From NCBI RefSeq assembly GCF_000741715.1, contig NZ_JGZN01000008.1:1-64000 (forward strand): DNA of 64,000 bases, given 5' to 3'. The translations under genes and the position numbers were made by a program. Below the pieces are notes generated by a model. That model made no database searches and had not been told where the DNA came from. It saw only the letters and a program-made list of their open reading frames with translations. Below are positions 55,227 to 64,000 of this stretch, piece by piece (position 1 is the stretch's first letter; each line of letters starts with the position of its first letter). This DNA comes from Bifidobacterium saguini DSM 23967. Lineage in GTDB: Bacteria > Actinomycetota > Actinomycetes > Actinomycetales > Bifidobacteriaceae.

Positions 55227-56167
55227 TCCGTCTCTCTTTCATTTTCATTGTGATTCAAAGGGACAGGATTCTTGGAGGATACTTCATTGGCTTCTCCGTT
55301 CGCGCCATTGCCTCCGGATGCCCATACGAGAAAGGCTCCGGCGAAAGAAACAACGATAACGCCGGACACAGCCATAAGTGTGATTGTTTGTCGTAGAATC
55401 AACGCGGCGATAACCACGCTCATAGCCGGGTCGATGGAAAACAGCGTACCAACCACACGAGCTGATGTGATGCGTCCGGACAGTGTGTCCATCGTGTAGG
55501 GAATCACTACACCTAACGCGGCCGAAGCAGCGATAACGCCCCATTGGGAGGGCGTCGCATGCGTGGCGTGGCCGATAGATATCGGTAACGTGGCGAGAGC
55601 GGCCACCGTGACGGACAGGGAGAGCCCGTCCAACCCACTGCCTGACTTGCCGACCTTGTCGGCGAACAATGTATAAAGGCCGAAGCAGAAAGCCGACCCT
55701 AGCGCGAACAGGTAGCCAGCCGGGTTGAAGTAGCCGCCCGGTGTGAATGAGATCAATCCAACACCCGCCAGCGCGACTATCGCGCACAAGCCTTCGCGCC
55801 AGTGATGCGAACCAGCCAGGGCGACCACGCAGGGGCCGAGGAATTCCAAAGTGACGGCCACACCCATAGGGATGCGGTCGATGGCCGAATACAGGCAAAT
55901 GTTCATCGCCGCCATCGCCAGCCCATAGACCACGATGCCCAGCCATTCGCCTTTCGACCTGCCGGTCAATTTCGGACGAACCAGAGCAAGCATGACGATT
56001 GCCGCAACGAGCATGCGCATTGAACTGACCGGAATCGGTTCCAACGCATCGAACAATGATGCCGACAGTGAAGACGAAGTCTGTATGCCGAGAGAACCGA
56101 CCATCACCATGCCAGCCGCAGCCACCACGCGGCCACGTTCAGAGCGTAGTATTTGAAGCTTCTGCAA
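55223..56167 (-). CDS. EamA/DMT-family permease (RhtA-like)
   Basis: The product has 314 residues from a TTG at 56167, which has GGAGGGG four bases upstream; further in-frame TTG/GTG codons lie upstream without a site. Ten hydrophobic segments form two EamA repeats. GSLGIQTSSSLSASLFDALEPIPVSSMRML and RIPMGVAVTLEFLGPCVVAL match the RhtA (threonine/homoserine exporter) group. Export of amino acids or metabolites is inferred. The C-terminal 40 residues are polar and rich in N and E. Confidence 0.85.
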   Translation of the reverse strand: MQKLQILRSERGRVVAAAGMVMVGSLGIQTSSSLSASLFDALEPIPVSSMRMLVAAIVMLALVRPKLTGRSKGEWLGIVVYGLAMAAMNICLYSAIDRIPMGVAVTLEFLGPCVVALAGSHHWREGLCAIVALAGVGLISFTPGGYFNPAGYLFALGSAFCFGLYTLFADKVGKSGSGLDGLSLSVTVAALATLPISIGHATHATPSQWGVIAASAALGVVIPYTMDTLSGRITSARVVGTLFSIDPAMSVVIAALILRQTITLMAVSGVIVVSFAGAFLVWASGGNGANGEANEVSSKNPVPLNHNENERETE

Positions 56168-56230
56168 TATTCCCCTCCAAGCGTGAATACCCCCACTATC
56201 ACGCGTCACCAATGATACTATTCAGCTTTC

Positions 56231-56623
56231 TCATCGCTTCTCGAACCAGCCGGACCAGTCGACTACGGCCTCGATATTATTGCCATCTGGATCGAGAACG
56301 AACGCCGAATAGTAGCCAGGATGGTAAGGCCTAGGCCCAGGAGCACCATTGTCACGGCCGCCGGCGGCAAGCGCGGCCTGATAGAACGCTTGCACGGCTT
56401 CGCGGTTAGGAGCGAGGAACGCGATATGGGTAACCGGCGAGATCTCCGCATCGTCCATTGGGGAAACATAGAAATCTGAGTGGGATGTGCCGTCGTCCAC
56501 GCCGAATCCAATTGTCGGCTCGTGGTGCGCCTTGGCGATGTATCCCAGTGGTGCGAGCGCCTTTTCATAGAACGCGATGCTGCGTTCAATATTCTGAACA
56601 TGTAACGTGATGTGATCCAACAT
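56231..56623 (-). CDS. VOC (glyoxalase/dioxygenase-fold) family protein
   Basis: The 130-residue protein begins MLDHITLHVQNIERSIAFYEKALAPLGY and ends YHPGYYSAFVLDPDGNNIEAVVD. These are the paired beta-alpha-beta-beta-beta units of the VOC fold, with metal-site candidates H4, H67 (THIAFLA) and E121. Small VOC proteins include glyoxalases, resistance proteins and proteins of unknown role; none can be singled out here. It stands alone after a gene-free stretch. Confidence 0.85.
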   Translation of the reverse strand: MLDHITLHVQNIERSIAFYEKALAPLGYIAKAHHEPTIGFGVDDGTSHSDFYVSPMDDAEISPVTHIAFLAPNREAVQAFYQAALAAGGRDNGAPGPRPYHPGYYSAFVLDPDGNNIEAVVDWSGWFEKR

Positions 56624-57013
56624 GACTCTTACTGTAAGCGCATTGTGTTTGGTCTGCTTGACTCCTCATCACTATTCTCGGATTTATGCCGAATAATGGC
56701 GTTTTGCTACATTCCGACTGATTACCATAGATAGCTAAAGGTATCGTTGCGGAACCAGTTATCGAGGATTTTTCGTAGCGAATCATTATCGGTCATAGGA
56801 GACTTGCATGTACGTCGTTCTGGAATCATTCGCATACGACTAAGCGGATTGACGGTTCGTTTTCCTGTCTCTCCCCTATCGATGTGGGCAATTAAGACTC
56901 GCACGATATGTTGTTATGCCTGATTTCCGAACGTTCCCATGAACGTGATTTGCGATCGCCATAATCAGCCGTAATCCGATGGGCTATTGCATGCCGTTCA
57001 TGGCAGTCATGAA
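56624..57013. other. Gene-free intergenic stretch
   Basis: No supported gene, RNA or clear terminator was seen in these 390 bases, which are AT-richer than the flanks. They separate the leftward VOC gene from the rightward MFS gene and presumably hold both promoters. A 60-codon minus-strand frame at 56722-56904 has no ribosome binding site and no recognisable content. Confidence 0.5.
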
Positions 57014-58342
57014 ATGAGTTTCACCATGAACACCGATATCCACTCGCCCAATCATCCCGTTGCCAAGGCCGCGCACAATTCTCGTTCACTATGGTGTTTG
57101 TCCGCATATCGCAACTGGTTCATTGCCGATACAGCCGATGTGTCCGCAGTCAGTTTGCGAACATTTGTCATACCGCTGATTGGTCTGGCTCTATCCGGTT
57201 CTGCTTTTATCTCGGGGTTACTGGTCACCATCGAATCCGCTATAGGGCTGGTACTTATGTCGATTGGTGGCGCGATAGCCGATCGTCACGACCGTAGACG
57301 GTTAATGATTCTGCTCGGTCTTATTGGCATGATCTTATCTGCTGCAACGACTGTTCTTCTCACTTTCGACATGATGAATACAACAGCATTCATGCTGTTT
57401 GTCATTTTGTTTGCCGTGATGAACGGCCTGTTGGGGCCTTCCAACGATGCCATGCTCAAATCAATCGTGCCGATGGAACGATTCGCCAAAGCGCAGGCGA
57501 TACGCGAGGCGCGCGAATCCTGCGTCGAACTATCCGGTGGCGCGATTGGCGGACTCTTATATAAGATCGCCGGCTGGTTCCCGTTCCTTGCATCCACAGT
57601 GCTTTATCTGGCAGCGGCCCTCACCGCATTGGCATTGCCGAGGAGGACGGCAGTCGTAACCGAGAAAGGACCAGCAGATCAGCGAACTGACAGCAGCGCA
57701 ACGACGAATTCGTCATTTCTCGACCAGTTCATTGAAGGTTGGCAATGGACGCTGACCAGACGAACGGTTCTTGCGGCTATCGTCCAAGGAGCGGTCATCA
57801 ATGTTGCTTGCTACGGAAGCATTATCGGCGTGCAAATCATGCTTGCCTCACGTGGCACGGACGCGGCGCTCATCGGCCTGGTCGGCACAGCCACAGGCAT
57901 TGCCGCATTGATTGGTTCGCTGGCTGCCGGTTGGCTGGTCGACCATATCCCGACTGGCAAGCTCATCATGCTTACTTTCGCCGTGTTCACACTGGCGATG
58001 ATTCCCCTGCTGTTTACCGATTCATACATCGTAATCGTCGCATGTATGGTGGCGGCTTCCCTACTGTTCCCGGCGCTCAATGCCGGTGAACTCGGATTCA
58101 TCTACGGACAGACGCCGGATGATATGCAAGGAAGAGTGTCTACCGTATTCGAGACCGCAATCGGTATCCCCGGAGCTTTGACGCCCGCACTGGTCGGATG
58201 GCTGCTGCAAACGCCTCAGTTTGGTTTCCAGGCGGTCATGATGCTGGTTGTTGCCTGTGCGGGCGTTGGTCTACTGCTTGCCTGCATCACTCCGACGCGG
58301 AATATCCCGTTGCCGGCGCAGTGGGAACAAGCTGAGCTTTAA
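57014..58342 (+). CDS. MFS efflux-type transporter
   Basis: The product has 442 residues from the ATG at 57014; ATG 57026 and an upstream TTG at 56987 are alternatives, and none has a good site. Twelve hydrophobic segments are seen. GGAIADRHDRRRLMILLGLIGM is the loop 2-3 motif, and the protein resembles EntS/MFS_3-type exporters (FVIPLIGLALSGSAFISGLLV, ESCVELSGGAIGGLLYKIAG). A polar loop separates the halves (about 220-235). Substrate is unknown; drug or siderophore export is the usual role of this group. Confidence 0.82.
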   Translation: MSFTMNTDIHSPNHPVAKAAHNSRSLWCLSAYRNWFIADTADVSAVSLRTFVIPLIGLALSGSAFISGLLVTIESAIGLVLMSIGGAIADRHDRRRLMILLGLIGMILSAATTVLLTFDMMNTTAFMLFVILFAVMNGLLGPSNDAMLKSIVPMERFAKAQAIREARESCVELSGGAIGGLLYKIAGWFPFLASTVLYLAAALTALALPRRTAVVTEKGPADQRTDSSATTNSSFLDQFIEGWQWTLTRRTVLAAIVQGAVINVACYGSIIGVQIMLASRGTDAALIGLVGTATGIAALIGSLAAGWLVDHIPTGKLIMLTFAVFTLAMIPLLFTDSYIVIVACMVAASLLFPALNAGELGFIYGQTPDDMQGRVSTVFETAIGIPGALTPALVGWLLQTPQFGFQAVMMLVVACAGVGLLLACITPTRNIPLPAQWEQAEL

Positions 58343-58474
58343 GGCAAAAGTTTCATTGTCATCCGTTGCTGTCTTTGGGCAATGGATGGCAATGAACGTG
58401 AGGCCCCGATACGTTGCCATAATTGGTATGTCTAGAGCAGTCAGATTCACGTTTCGAGTGAAAGGGAAAACAAC

Positions 58475-59353
58475 ATGGATGGCAGCACAGAATGCAACCA
58501 AGAACAGACTTCGAATGCACAACGCGGATATCGTCTGCCGGCTGGCTTTGAGCGGTGCTCGAAGCTGAAACCAGTCGCACAGGCTCCGAGTGCGTTGGAG
58601 CGGGTTAAAGCCATTGTGGACATTCTGTATTCACCGGGCGGCTGCCCGTGGGATGGCAAGCAGACGAATCGTTCGCTGCTCAAACCGCTGCTTGAAGAGA
58701 CCTATGAGTATGTGGATGCAATTGAAACGAACGACAGGGATAACATGCGCGAGGAGCTGGGCGACGTGTTACTGCAGTCGGTGTTCCAAGCACGGGTATG
58801 TGCAGCCGACTCAACCGATCCGTTTGATATTGACGAGGTGGCCGATCGTCTGGTGAACAAACTCATTACCCGCCACCCACACGTCTTCGAGCCTGATGAT
58901 GACGCTGATGATGCAGAAGATGAGGCGCAAGTAAATGAGGCTACGCTTTCCCCGGAGGAAACACTCGCTCTGTGGGAGCGGATGAAACAGCAGGAGAAGC
59001 ATCGCAAGTCCGTGCTCGAAGGCATCTCACACGCACAAGGTGCGTTGCCTCGCGCCGCCAAAGTGGTTTCTCGCATCACGAAATCAGCGCACAAGGATGA
59101 ACTACTCGCCGTTTTCGATGATGCAATCAAGACGAATGATGTTCAGAATTGCCACGAAGAAGCCATATCGGATTCACCAATCACAACGAATCCTTTTGAT
59201 TCGAATGCTTCGACTTATGCCGATGAAATCCTCGCCATCGTACGCCATGCTCAATCTGAGGGAATCGACATCGAAGCTGCATTACGCAACCGACTGCGTG
59301 ACGTAGAAACCGCCATCGCCTCGCATGAGCAAGAATTTGACGGAGAAGCATGA
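58475..59353 (+). CDS. mazG: Nucleoside triphosphate pyrophosphohydrolase MazG
   Basis: The 292-residue protein has ILYSPGGCPWDGKQTNRSLLKPLLEETYEYVDAIE and REELGDVLLQSVFQARV, together the MazG core with its metal-binding EExxE/ExxD residues. It removes pyrophosphate from non-canonical or excess NTPs. Only one MazG domain is clear, followed by an acidic insert (DDDADDAEDEAQ) and a C-terminal part rich in S, D and N. AAAGGG precedes the ATG. It is on its own, convergent to the NimA-like gene. Confidence 0.9.
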   Translation: MDGSTECNQEQTSNAQRGYRLPAGFERCSKLKPVAQAPSALERVKAIVDILYSPGGCPWDGKQTNRSLLKPLLEETYEYVDAIETNDRDNMREELGDVLLQSVFQARVCAADSTDPFDIDEVADRLVNKLITRHPHVFEPDDDADDAEDEAQVNEATLSPEETLALWERMKQQEKHRKSVLEGISHAQGALPRAAKVVSRITKSAHKDELLAVFDDAIKTNDVQNCHEEAISDSPITTNPFDSNASTYADEILAIVRHAQSEGIDIEAALRNRLRDVETAIASHEQEFDGEA

Positions 59354-59374
59354 TTATTGTTAGGAACCTCTCCG

Positions 59375-59989
59375 CTATGTAAAACGTTGAGTATGCGCAT
59401 GGTTCGGCTTGGCATGTACTTTTGACGTTAACCGAGTTGCTTCGATTTTCCAGACTGTAACGGCGTTGATCTGCGCGTCGGTGAATTCGACGTGGGGCAT
59501 ATGCGCCTGATGCGCCATAAGCAACTGCAGTCCGCGGCGACGTTCTTCGAGACCATTCACAATCGAGGCGATGCCATTACCAATCACCGAGGTGAACGCT
59601 TCGCCCCAATTGCAGGCTGTGCGCCCCTCGATGACCTCGCAGTCAGTACGCATGGCGAACGATACGGGCAGACGATTGTTTGCAGCGCGAATGGCGTCGA
59701 GTTTGCGACCATGTGACGCCGAATGAATCCATAGCGTGAGAGCGCCGGACGCTAAATCATAGTCATACCCGAAGTTGAGCGGCACCATCGTCAGACCCTC
59801 GGCATCCGCATAGGCAACATCGACGATATCGCATCGGCTGATAATCTCACCTATCCGAGCGAAATCGATAATCTCCCGATCCGCTCGCCGCATTCTGCGA
59901 TGCTCGCCAGCAATAGTGCGCTCATCGTCTCGGCGTTTTGGCGCATGCAGACTATCCGTTGGATTGGAGCCATCATCCATGCCAGTCAT
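59375..59989 (-). CDS. Pyridoxamine-5'-phosphate oxidase-like FMN-binding protein (NimA-type)
   Basis: The 204-residue protein has an N-terminal polar stretch of about 35 residues, then RRADREIIDFARIGEIISRCDIVDVAYADAEGLTMVPLNFGYDYD, typical of the split-barrel FMN family that includes nitroimidazole reductases (NimA). WIHSASHGRKLDAIRANNN-type and FAMRTDCEVIEGRTACNWGEAFTSVIGNG regions complete the fold. It follows jetC by 37 bases on the same strand, where jetD is usually found in Wadjet loci, but it has no relation to JetD. The substrate is unknown. Confidence 0.82.
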   Translation of the reverse strand: MTGMDDGSNPTDSLHAPKRRDDERTIAGEHRRMRRADREIIDFARIGEIISRCDIVDVAYADAEGLTMVPLNFGYDYDLASGALTLWIHSASHGRKLDAIRAANNRLPVSFAMRTDCEVIEGRTACNWGEAFTSVIGNGIASIVNGLEERRRGLQLLMAHQAHMPHVEFTDAQINAVTVWKIEATRLTSKVHAKPNHAHTQRFT

Positions 59990-60026
59990 GATTGATATCC
60001 TTCTCGTCTCATAGTTGCATCACAAA

Positions 60027-63000
60027 CTATTCGGATACGGATTGCGACATTTCAGTCGCTTCCGTATCCTCTTCGTCAAGGCCATCCAGGCTGGCTTCGC
60101 GGAGGGAGGTGAGGCCGGTGTCGGGATCCTTGTAGGTCACGTAGGCCTTGGTGGACACCTCGAGGATTTCACCGGTCTTGCTTTCCGGAGCGGAGACGAT
60201 GACCTGGAAGCCGAGGCGCGGCAGCACGCTCAACGCACGCTGCGTGTACCGACCGTCCGCCTTGATCAGCGCCTCGTCAAGGAACAGTGTGGTGTAGCTT
60301 GGCTTCAACCGGTTCTCCATGCCACCGCCCAGCAGGTAAATCAGTGCAGCTCCATAGACGAACGAGGTGAGTTCCTGCAATGCGCCGCCTGATCGGCCGC
60401 CGGTCGAGGTGATGCGCTCATCCGGGCCGTCCGCATGATGCACGATGGCGTAGAACGAGGAGCGGCAGCGCGGATCAAGATTACGGGCACCATATTGTTT
60501 GATGCCGTTGGCGTCCTTGACCTGCGCGAGCTCGTCCTTCAGCAACGTGATCATCGGCGCGCACGCGGCAAAGGCTCGACGAGACTCAGCGCGTTTTGTT
60601 TCGTCGTCCGCTTCACCGTTCGCATTCTTCCAATCGTTCAGCGTGCCGATGGCTCTCGTAAGCTGACTGGAGAACACACGTTCCGGCCGGCGCACATCCG
60701 CCTGCAGGGACAGGCTGCCGTGCTTGGGACCGAATTGCTGACCTTCCAGCATGGCGTTGATGCGATCGAGCTGGTCGTGAATATCGGTGGCATCCGTATC
60801 AATAGCGCGCTTGATGGTCAGGAAACTCATCAGCAACTGTTCGAGGCAACGCTGGTATTCAGCTTCTGTGGCCGTGGTGGCAGCCAGCTGCGTGAGGCTC
60901 TCGAGCTCATCAAGGTAATAACGGTAGTCCTCCACGCTGGCGGTGAGTGCATCGTCGTCCGACGCCCAGACGCCAATATAGGCGCTCATCTTCGATTCCA
61001 CCGCGGTACGAGCCGCGGTTGCTTGAGTCTGGAGCATGGTGATACGTGCGCCGATGTCCTTGGCCATGCCGGTGAGCACACGTTCAGCGAAGTTGGACGA
61101 AGCAGCCCCCGCGCCGATAATCATGTGTGCGCGCATTGCAGCATCTTCGAGACCTGCGAAACGATTCTCATAGGCCTCAGCCAGTACGGCAGTCACATCG
61201 CTTGGCATGGCTTGTGCAGTCGAATGTTCTGCGCCGTTCTGCTCTTCCGCTGTGTCTGCATGATGATTCAGCCACAGCAGTGCTGCTTCCACAGCTTGTG
61301 AGGCCGAGGTTGCAACCTGTTCGGCTTGCATGCGGCGTTCATCCAATTGCTCGAGTTCAGCGGTCAGCTCATCCTTGCGAGCGGCTAGCTCGGCAAGCTT
61401 AGGATCGTTCTTGATAGAAGCGATGGAGTCTTCGATATCCGTGATAGTCTTGCGAGCGCCATCGATGTCGATGCGCTCCCAGGATGTATAGGCAAGCTGG
61501 TTGGCGAGTTCGAGTTCGCGGTGCAGTTTATCTGAGTTTTTCTTGGCTGTTGTGTAATCGGCGTCCGCCTGTTTCAATGCTTCCTGAGACTCGTTGATCT
61601 GCTGTTCGAGACTCTTCAGATAAGCCTTGTTGACGAAACCGATGACTTGTGCGCGATCTTTGATGCCGTGCTGACCGCGGGCACCGGATTTAATCTGACC
61701 GTCTGTCTGCACTTGGCGTGTGTTGCGATTGGTATCATCGATGGCCTTTACGCACAATGCGTCATAGCGCTCGGACTGGGTTTGCGAGCGCAGCCATCCG
61801 GCGAATGGCGAGTCTTCGCGGTAACGCAGTTTGTCAGAGAGCCATTCATCTTCGTCAGACGCGGCGACGTCGGTTTTATCGACGTTCCCGTAATCGCTCG
61901 TGGTATCCACGAATTGCCAGGTGCGTCGGCTCATCGCGTGCGGGTCGATGGTGCTGACTTTTGCGGCGAAGCCTTGTTCGTGGCGCTTATCAACCAGAAT
62001 GGTTTGCGCGAAAGATCCGTAGGCCACGTTCATGGCGATGCGCCAACGTTCGTCACCCTCCTTGACATCCATGAGTTCTGCGACATAGGGCAGATCCGCC
62101 GGCGTGAGTCCGGTGGCGCGGGCCAGCATCGCTCGGGTTTCGTCCATGTGCTGGGTGATGCGTGTGCGTTGGGATTTCTGTCGATCGTAGTCGCGCTGCA
62201 GCTTTTCGAGTGTGTCTCGGGCGGCTGCGCGCGCGTTCATTGTCTTGGCGAGCTGCTCCTCGCATTCGCTGACGCGCTCATCGTAGGTTCGTTTGAATTC
62301 GACGGCGTTGATGCGGCGTGCGGTCCATGATTGTTCACTGTCAGGCAACTGCTCATCAATGGATGCGAACGTTTGTTCGATGTGTTTGCGGGTGGATTCG
62401 GTTTCTTCCAATGCGCGCTTGGCTTGGCTCAGCTCCATTTCGAGACGGGTGAGGTTGCCGCCGTCCAATCCTTGCATTTGGCTGCGGATCATATCGATAC
62501 GGCTACGCAAGCTTTCCACATTGCGTCGCGCATTGCGTGCTTCGGATTCGTAGGCCTGTGCCTCGCTGCGGTCAATAGGCAGCTGTGCGCCGACTTCCGC
62601 GCGCATGCGCGTCATGACCCAGTCGCGCAGTGACGCCGGAACGGTCTCACCATCGCCGCCCGCAACGATATCGAACATATGTACGCGCTGATTGGCTTTG
62701 GCATACTCGCCATAGGCATCCTGGATGCCATGCAACGCGTCCATGCGCTTGGTCTTCTCCTCCATCGCATGGAAGTTCGCATCGTAGCGTTCGTAATCCT
62801 CGACCGTGGTGCGTGCGAGTTCCAATGCCTCCGGCACACCAAGTACACCTTGTTTGAAGATGTCGTCGAGCCTGGATGGAGCGTCTGCGGACTGGATCTT
62901 GTGCAGCAGTCGGCAGGCCTCCTCGCTCAGGCCCATGATCGACCAGATGTGATTGTGGAAAGCTTCCGCACTGGGGAAAGTCAGGCAGTCGGGGTAGGTG

Positions 63001-63551
63001 TCGCGCAACTGGCCGGGCGTGAACGGGGATTCGCGATACTGGTCCATGAGCCTGGGATCGATGGGCTTGCCCCAGACCGCGTATTGACGGCGGACGTCGG
63101 CGCGGCCGTCGCCGGGCTGCAGGTAGAGGAATTTGGCGCAGGACAGGATTTGACCGGAAGTCTGGTTCCGGTAGGTGTCCACGATGGCGCCCCATACCGC
63201 TTGTGGCGCGCCGGTCGTCTTGTCCTTTCCGCGTAGGTAGATGGGTTCGTCACCGTGCTCGGTGCTGCCAACGCCGATCATGCCTCTCAAATACGTGTAG
63301 TCGCTGCGCTCGGAGCGCCCGGAGTTGGATGCCTTGTTGAACGGGGTGCCGGTCGGATACAGCAGGGAGATCTGCGCATCCACCAATGTGGATTTACCGG
63401 ATTCGCTGGCACCGGCGAGCAGGGTCACAGGGAGGGTGGAGTCCGTGGATGGACGGAACTCATGGTAGCCCTCGTAGGAACCCCAGTTGATGAGTCTGCG
63501 GCTGACCATCATCCAACGGTCGGCGATCATCTGCAGTTCTGCGGCTGCCAT
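60027..63551 (-). CDS. jetC: JetC/MksB-like SMC ATPase of a Wadjet-type system
   Basis: The product has 1174 residues from the ATG at 63551, which has AAGGGGA upstream. An N-terminal ATPase half has Walker A GASESGKS at 47-54. A long coiled-coil region follows (about 250-500 and 650-760) with a hinge-like middle. The C-terminal half has the signature STGGRSGGALQELTSFVYGAAL and Walker B FLDEALIKADGR. This is the COG4913/MukB-like architecture of Wadjet JetC and MksB. Together with JetA (kleisin) and JetB (KITE) it extrudes DNA loops and, with the nuclease JetD, cuts small circular plasmids. Its start overlaps the end of the jetB-like gene. Confidence 0.88.
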   Translation of the reverse strand: MAAAELQMIADRWMMVSRRLINWGSYEGYHEFRPSTDSTLPVTLLAGASESGKSTLVDAQISLLYPTGTPFNKASNSGRSERSDYTYLRGMIGVGSTEHGDEPIYLRGKDKTTGAPQAVWGAIVDTYRNQTSGQILSCAKFLYLQPGDGRADVRRQYAVWGKPIDPRLMDQYRESPFTPGQLRDTYPDCLTFPSAEAFHNHIWSIMGLSEEACRLLHKIQSADAPSRLDDIFKQGVLGVPEALELARTTVEDYERYDANFHAMEEKTKRMDALHGIQDAYGEYAKANQRVHMFDIVAGGDGETVPASLRDWVMTRMRAEVGAQLPIDRSEAQAYESEARNARRNVESLRSRIDMIRSQMQGLDGGNLTRLEMELSQAKRALEETESTRKHIEQTFASIDEQLPDSEQSWTARRINAVEFKRTYDERVSECEEQLAKTMNARAAARDTLEKLQRDYDRQKSQRTRITQHMDETRAMLARATGLTPADLPYVAELMDVKEGDERWRIAMNVAYGSFAQTILVDKRHEQGFAAKVSTIDPHAMSRRTWQFVDTTSDYGNVDKTDVAASDEDEWLSDKLRYREDSPFAGWLRSQTQSERYDALCVKAIDDTNRNTRQVQTDGQIKSGARGQHGIKDRAQVIGFVNKAYLKSLEQQINESQEALKQADADYTTAKKNSDKLHRELELANQLAYTSWERIDIDGARKTITDIEDSIASIKNDPKLAELAARKDELTAELEQLDERRMQAEQVATSASQAVEAALLWLNHHADTAEEQNGAEHSTAQAMPSDVTAVLAEAYENRFAGLEDAAMRAHMIIGAGAASSNFAERVLTGMAKDIGARITMLQTQATAARTAVESKMSAYIGVWASDDDALTASVEDYRYYLDELESLTQLAATTATEAEYQRCLEQLLMSFLTIKRAIDTDATDIHDQLDRINAMLEGQQFGPKHGSLSLQADVRRPERVFSSQLTRAIGTLNDWKNANGEADDETKRAESRRAFAACAPMITLLKDELAQVKDANGIKQYGARNLDPRCRSSFYAIVHHADGPDERITSTGGRSGGALQELTSFVYGAALIYLLGGGMENRLKPSYTTLFLDEALIKADGRYTQRALSVLPRLGFQVIVSAPESKTGEILEVSTKAYVTYKDPDTGLTSLREASLDGLDEEDTEATEMSQSVSE

Positions 63552-63553
63552 CG

Positions 63554-64000
63554 TCACTCCCCTTCCTTCATAATGCTGTCGGTATCGTTCGCGGCGTCAT
63601 GCTCATTTTCGATATCGCCGATCGTCGTTTGAGCGTTACCGTCTGCAGCATCGAACAATGGTTCGGTAAAGAGGCTTTCGTCTGGGATATCGTCAGTTGA
63701 TTCATTCGAATCGGCATCTGAGGATTCTGCCGGTCCGGCATCTATGACATTCGATTCGTTCAAATCAGCCGTATCACCCAGATTTCTCGCTGCAGTATCC
63801 AACCAGGTATCAGCCAGTTCACGATCAAGCACTACAGGCACCAGCGGGGTGATAAGATACATGGCTTCATCATCCAATCGGTTCAGATACCCGTAGGTGA
63901 TCATCGCGGAGACGATGGCGCTGACCTGTTTCAGTACGCCTTCCTCATCGTTGCGCGAGGCGAGATATCCTGCACCCGAGGCGAGCGCGGCGCGAATCTC
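63554..64000 (-). CDS. jetB: JetB/MksE-like KITE subunit (DUF4194-like), 3' part
   Basis: The frame is open to the window edge and ends at 63554, so only the last 148 residues are visible. [21 protein letters not shown]...[34 protein letters not shown] looks like the winged-helix end of a KITE protein (DUF4194). It is followed by an acidic tail of about 75 residues ([18 protein letters not shown]). The stop overlaps the jetC start region, as in jetB-jetC pairs. Family assignment rests partly on context; a JetA C-terminus is a less likely alternative. Confidence 0.65.
   Translation of the reverse strand, partial: EIRAALASGAGYLASRNDEEGVLKQVSAIVSAMITYGYLNRLDDEAMYLITPLVPVVLDRELADTWLDTAARNLGDTADLNESNVIDAGPAESSDADSNESTDDIPDESLFTEPLFDAADGNAQTTIGDIENEHDAANDTDSIMKEGE

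Noticed and set aside
56722-56904. 60-codon minus-strand frame in the 56.6-57.0 kb gap
   Set aside because: No ribosome binding site, no hydrophobic or conserved pattern, and length expected by chance.

Overview
The window looks like a chromosomal segment of a Bifidobacterium, most likely of the B. longum/B. breve group. The evidence is a fused Cmk-Der protein, transketolase next to transaldolase as used by the bifid shunt, the actinobacterial uvrA-uvrC-aroE-rapZ-whiA block, a DUF6350 gene beside purH, and moderately high GC with strong AGGAGG-type ribosome binding sites. Species assignment is inference; nothing was searched.

Layout. 1-2.7 kb is the lysis end of a prophage: a small membrane protein, an amidase endolysin with an in-frame internal start, a holin-like protein, and a convergent 2TM + degenerate-NUDIX gene. 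It ends beside a tRNA-Pro gene. 3-4.9 kb holds a methyltransferase, a decayed small gene and a YbaK-type deacylase. 4.9-9.1 kb carries cmk-der, an rluB-type gene, an aquaporin and a DUF3017 gene. 9.2-20.8 kb is a long leftward housekeeping run: thrS, yebC, ruvC, ruvA, ruvB, yajC, apt, sucC, sucD, DUF6350, purH, DUF3017. 21.0-21.6 kb is a five-tRNA cluster (Gly, Val, Val, Cys, Gly) beside a perfect 28-bp inverted repeat. 21.7-27.2 kb has PAC2, uppP, a fructosamine-kinase-like gene and the hrcA-dnaJ heat-shock operon with a CIRCE operator. 27.4-33.7 kb has tkt, tal, brnQ and a MetE-like gene. 33.8-35.3 kb is an accessory patch with a RelA/SpoT-domain synthetase and a small partner gene. 35.3-40.8 kb has an XRE-aminotransferase fusion and a four-gene operon (ldh, HAD phosphatase, ADP-ribosylglycohydrolase, PfkB kinase). 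40.9-52 kb is secG, tpiA, pgk, whiA, rapZ, aroE, uvrC, uvrA. 52-60 kb is a loose series of transporters and small enzymes. 60-64 kb is the start of a Wadjet/MksB-like SMC locus (jetC and the end of jetB), cut by the window edge.

Three recognisable genes (sucC, pgk and an MFS transporter) and one small unknown gene are each broken by single-base deletions, mostly in short G/C runs. Because pgk should be essential, sequencing error is a serious alternative to real mutation.

The items most worth a second look are the orphan 2TM-NUDIX prophage gene, the endolysin internal start, the RelA/SpoT pair, the XRE-aminotransferase with its upstream GTTCAA array, and the Wadjet-like locus that lacks jetD in its usual place.
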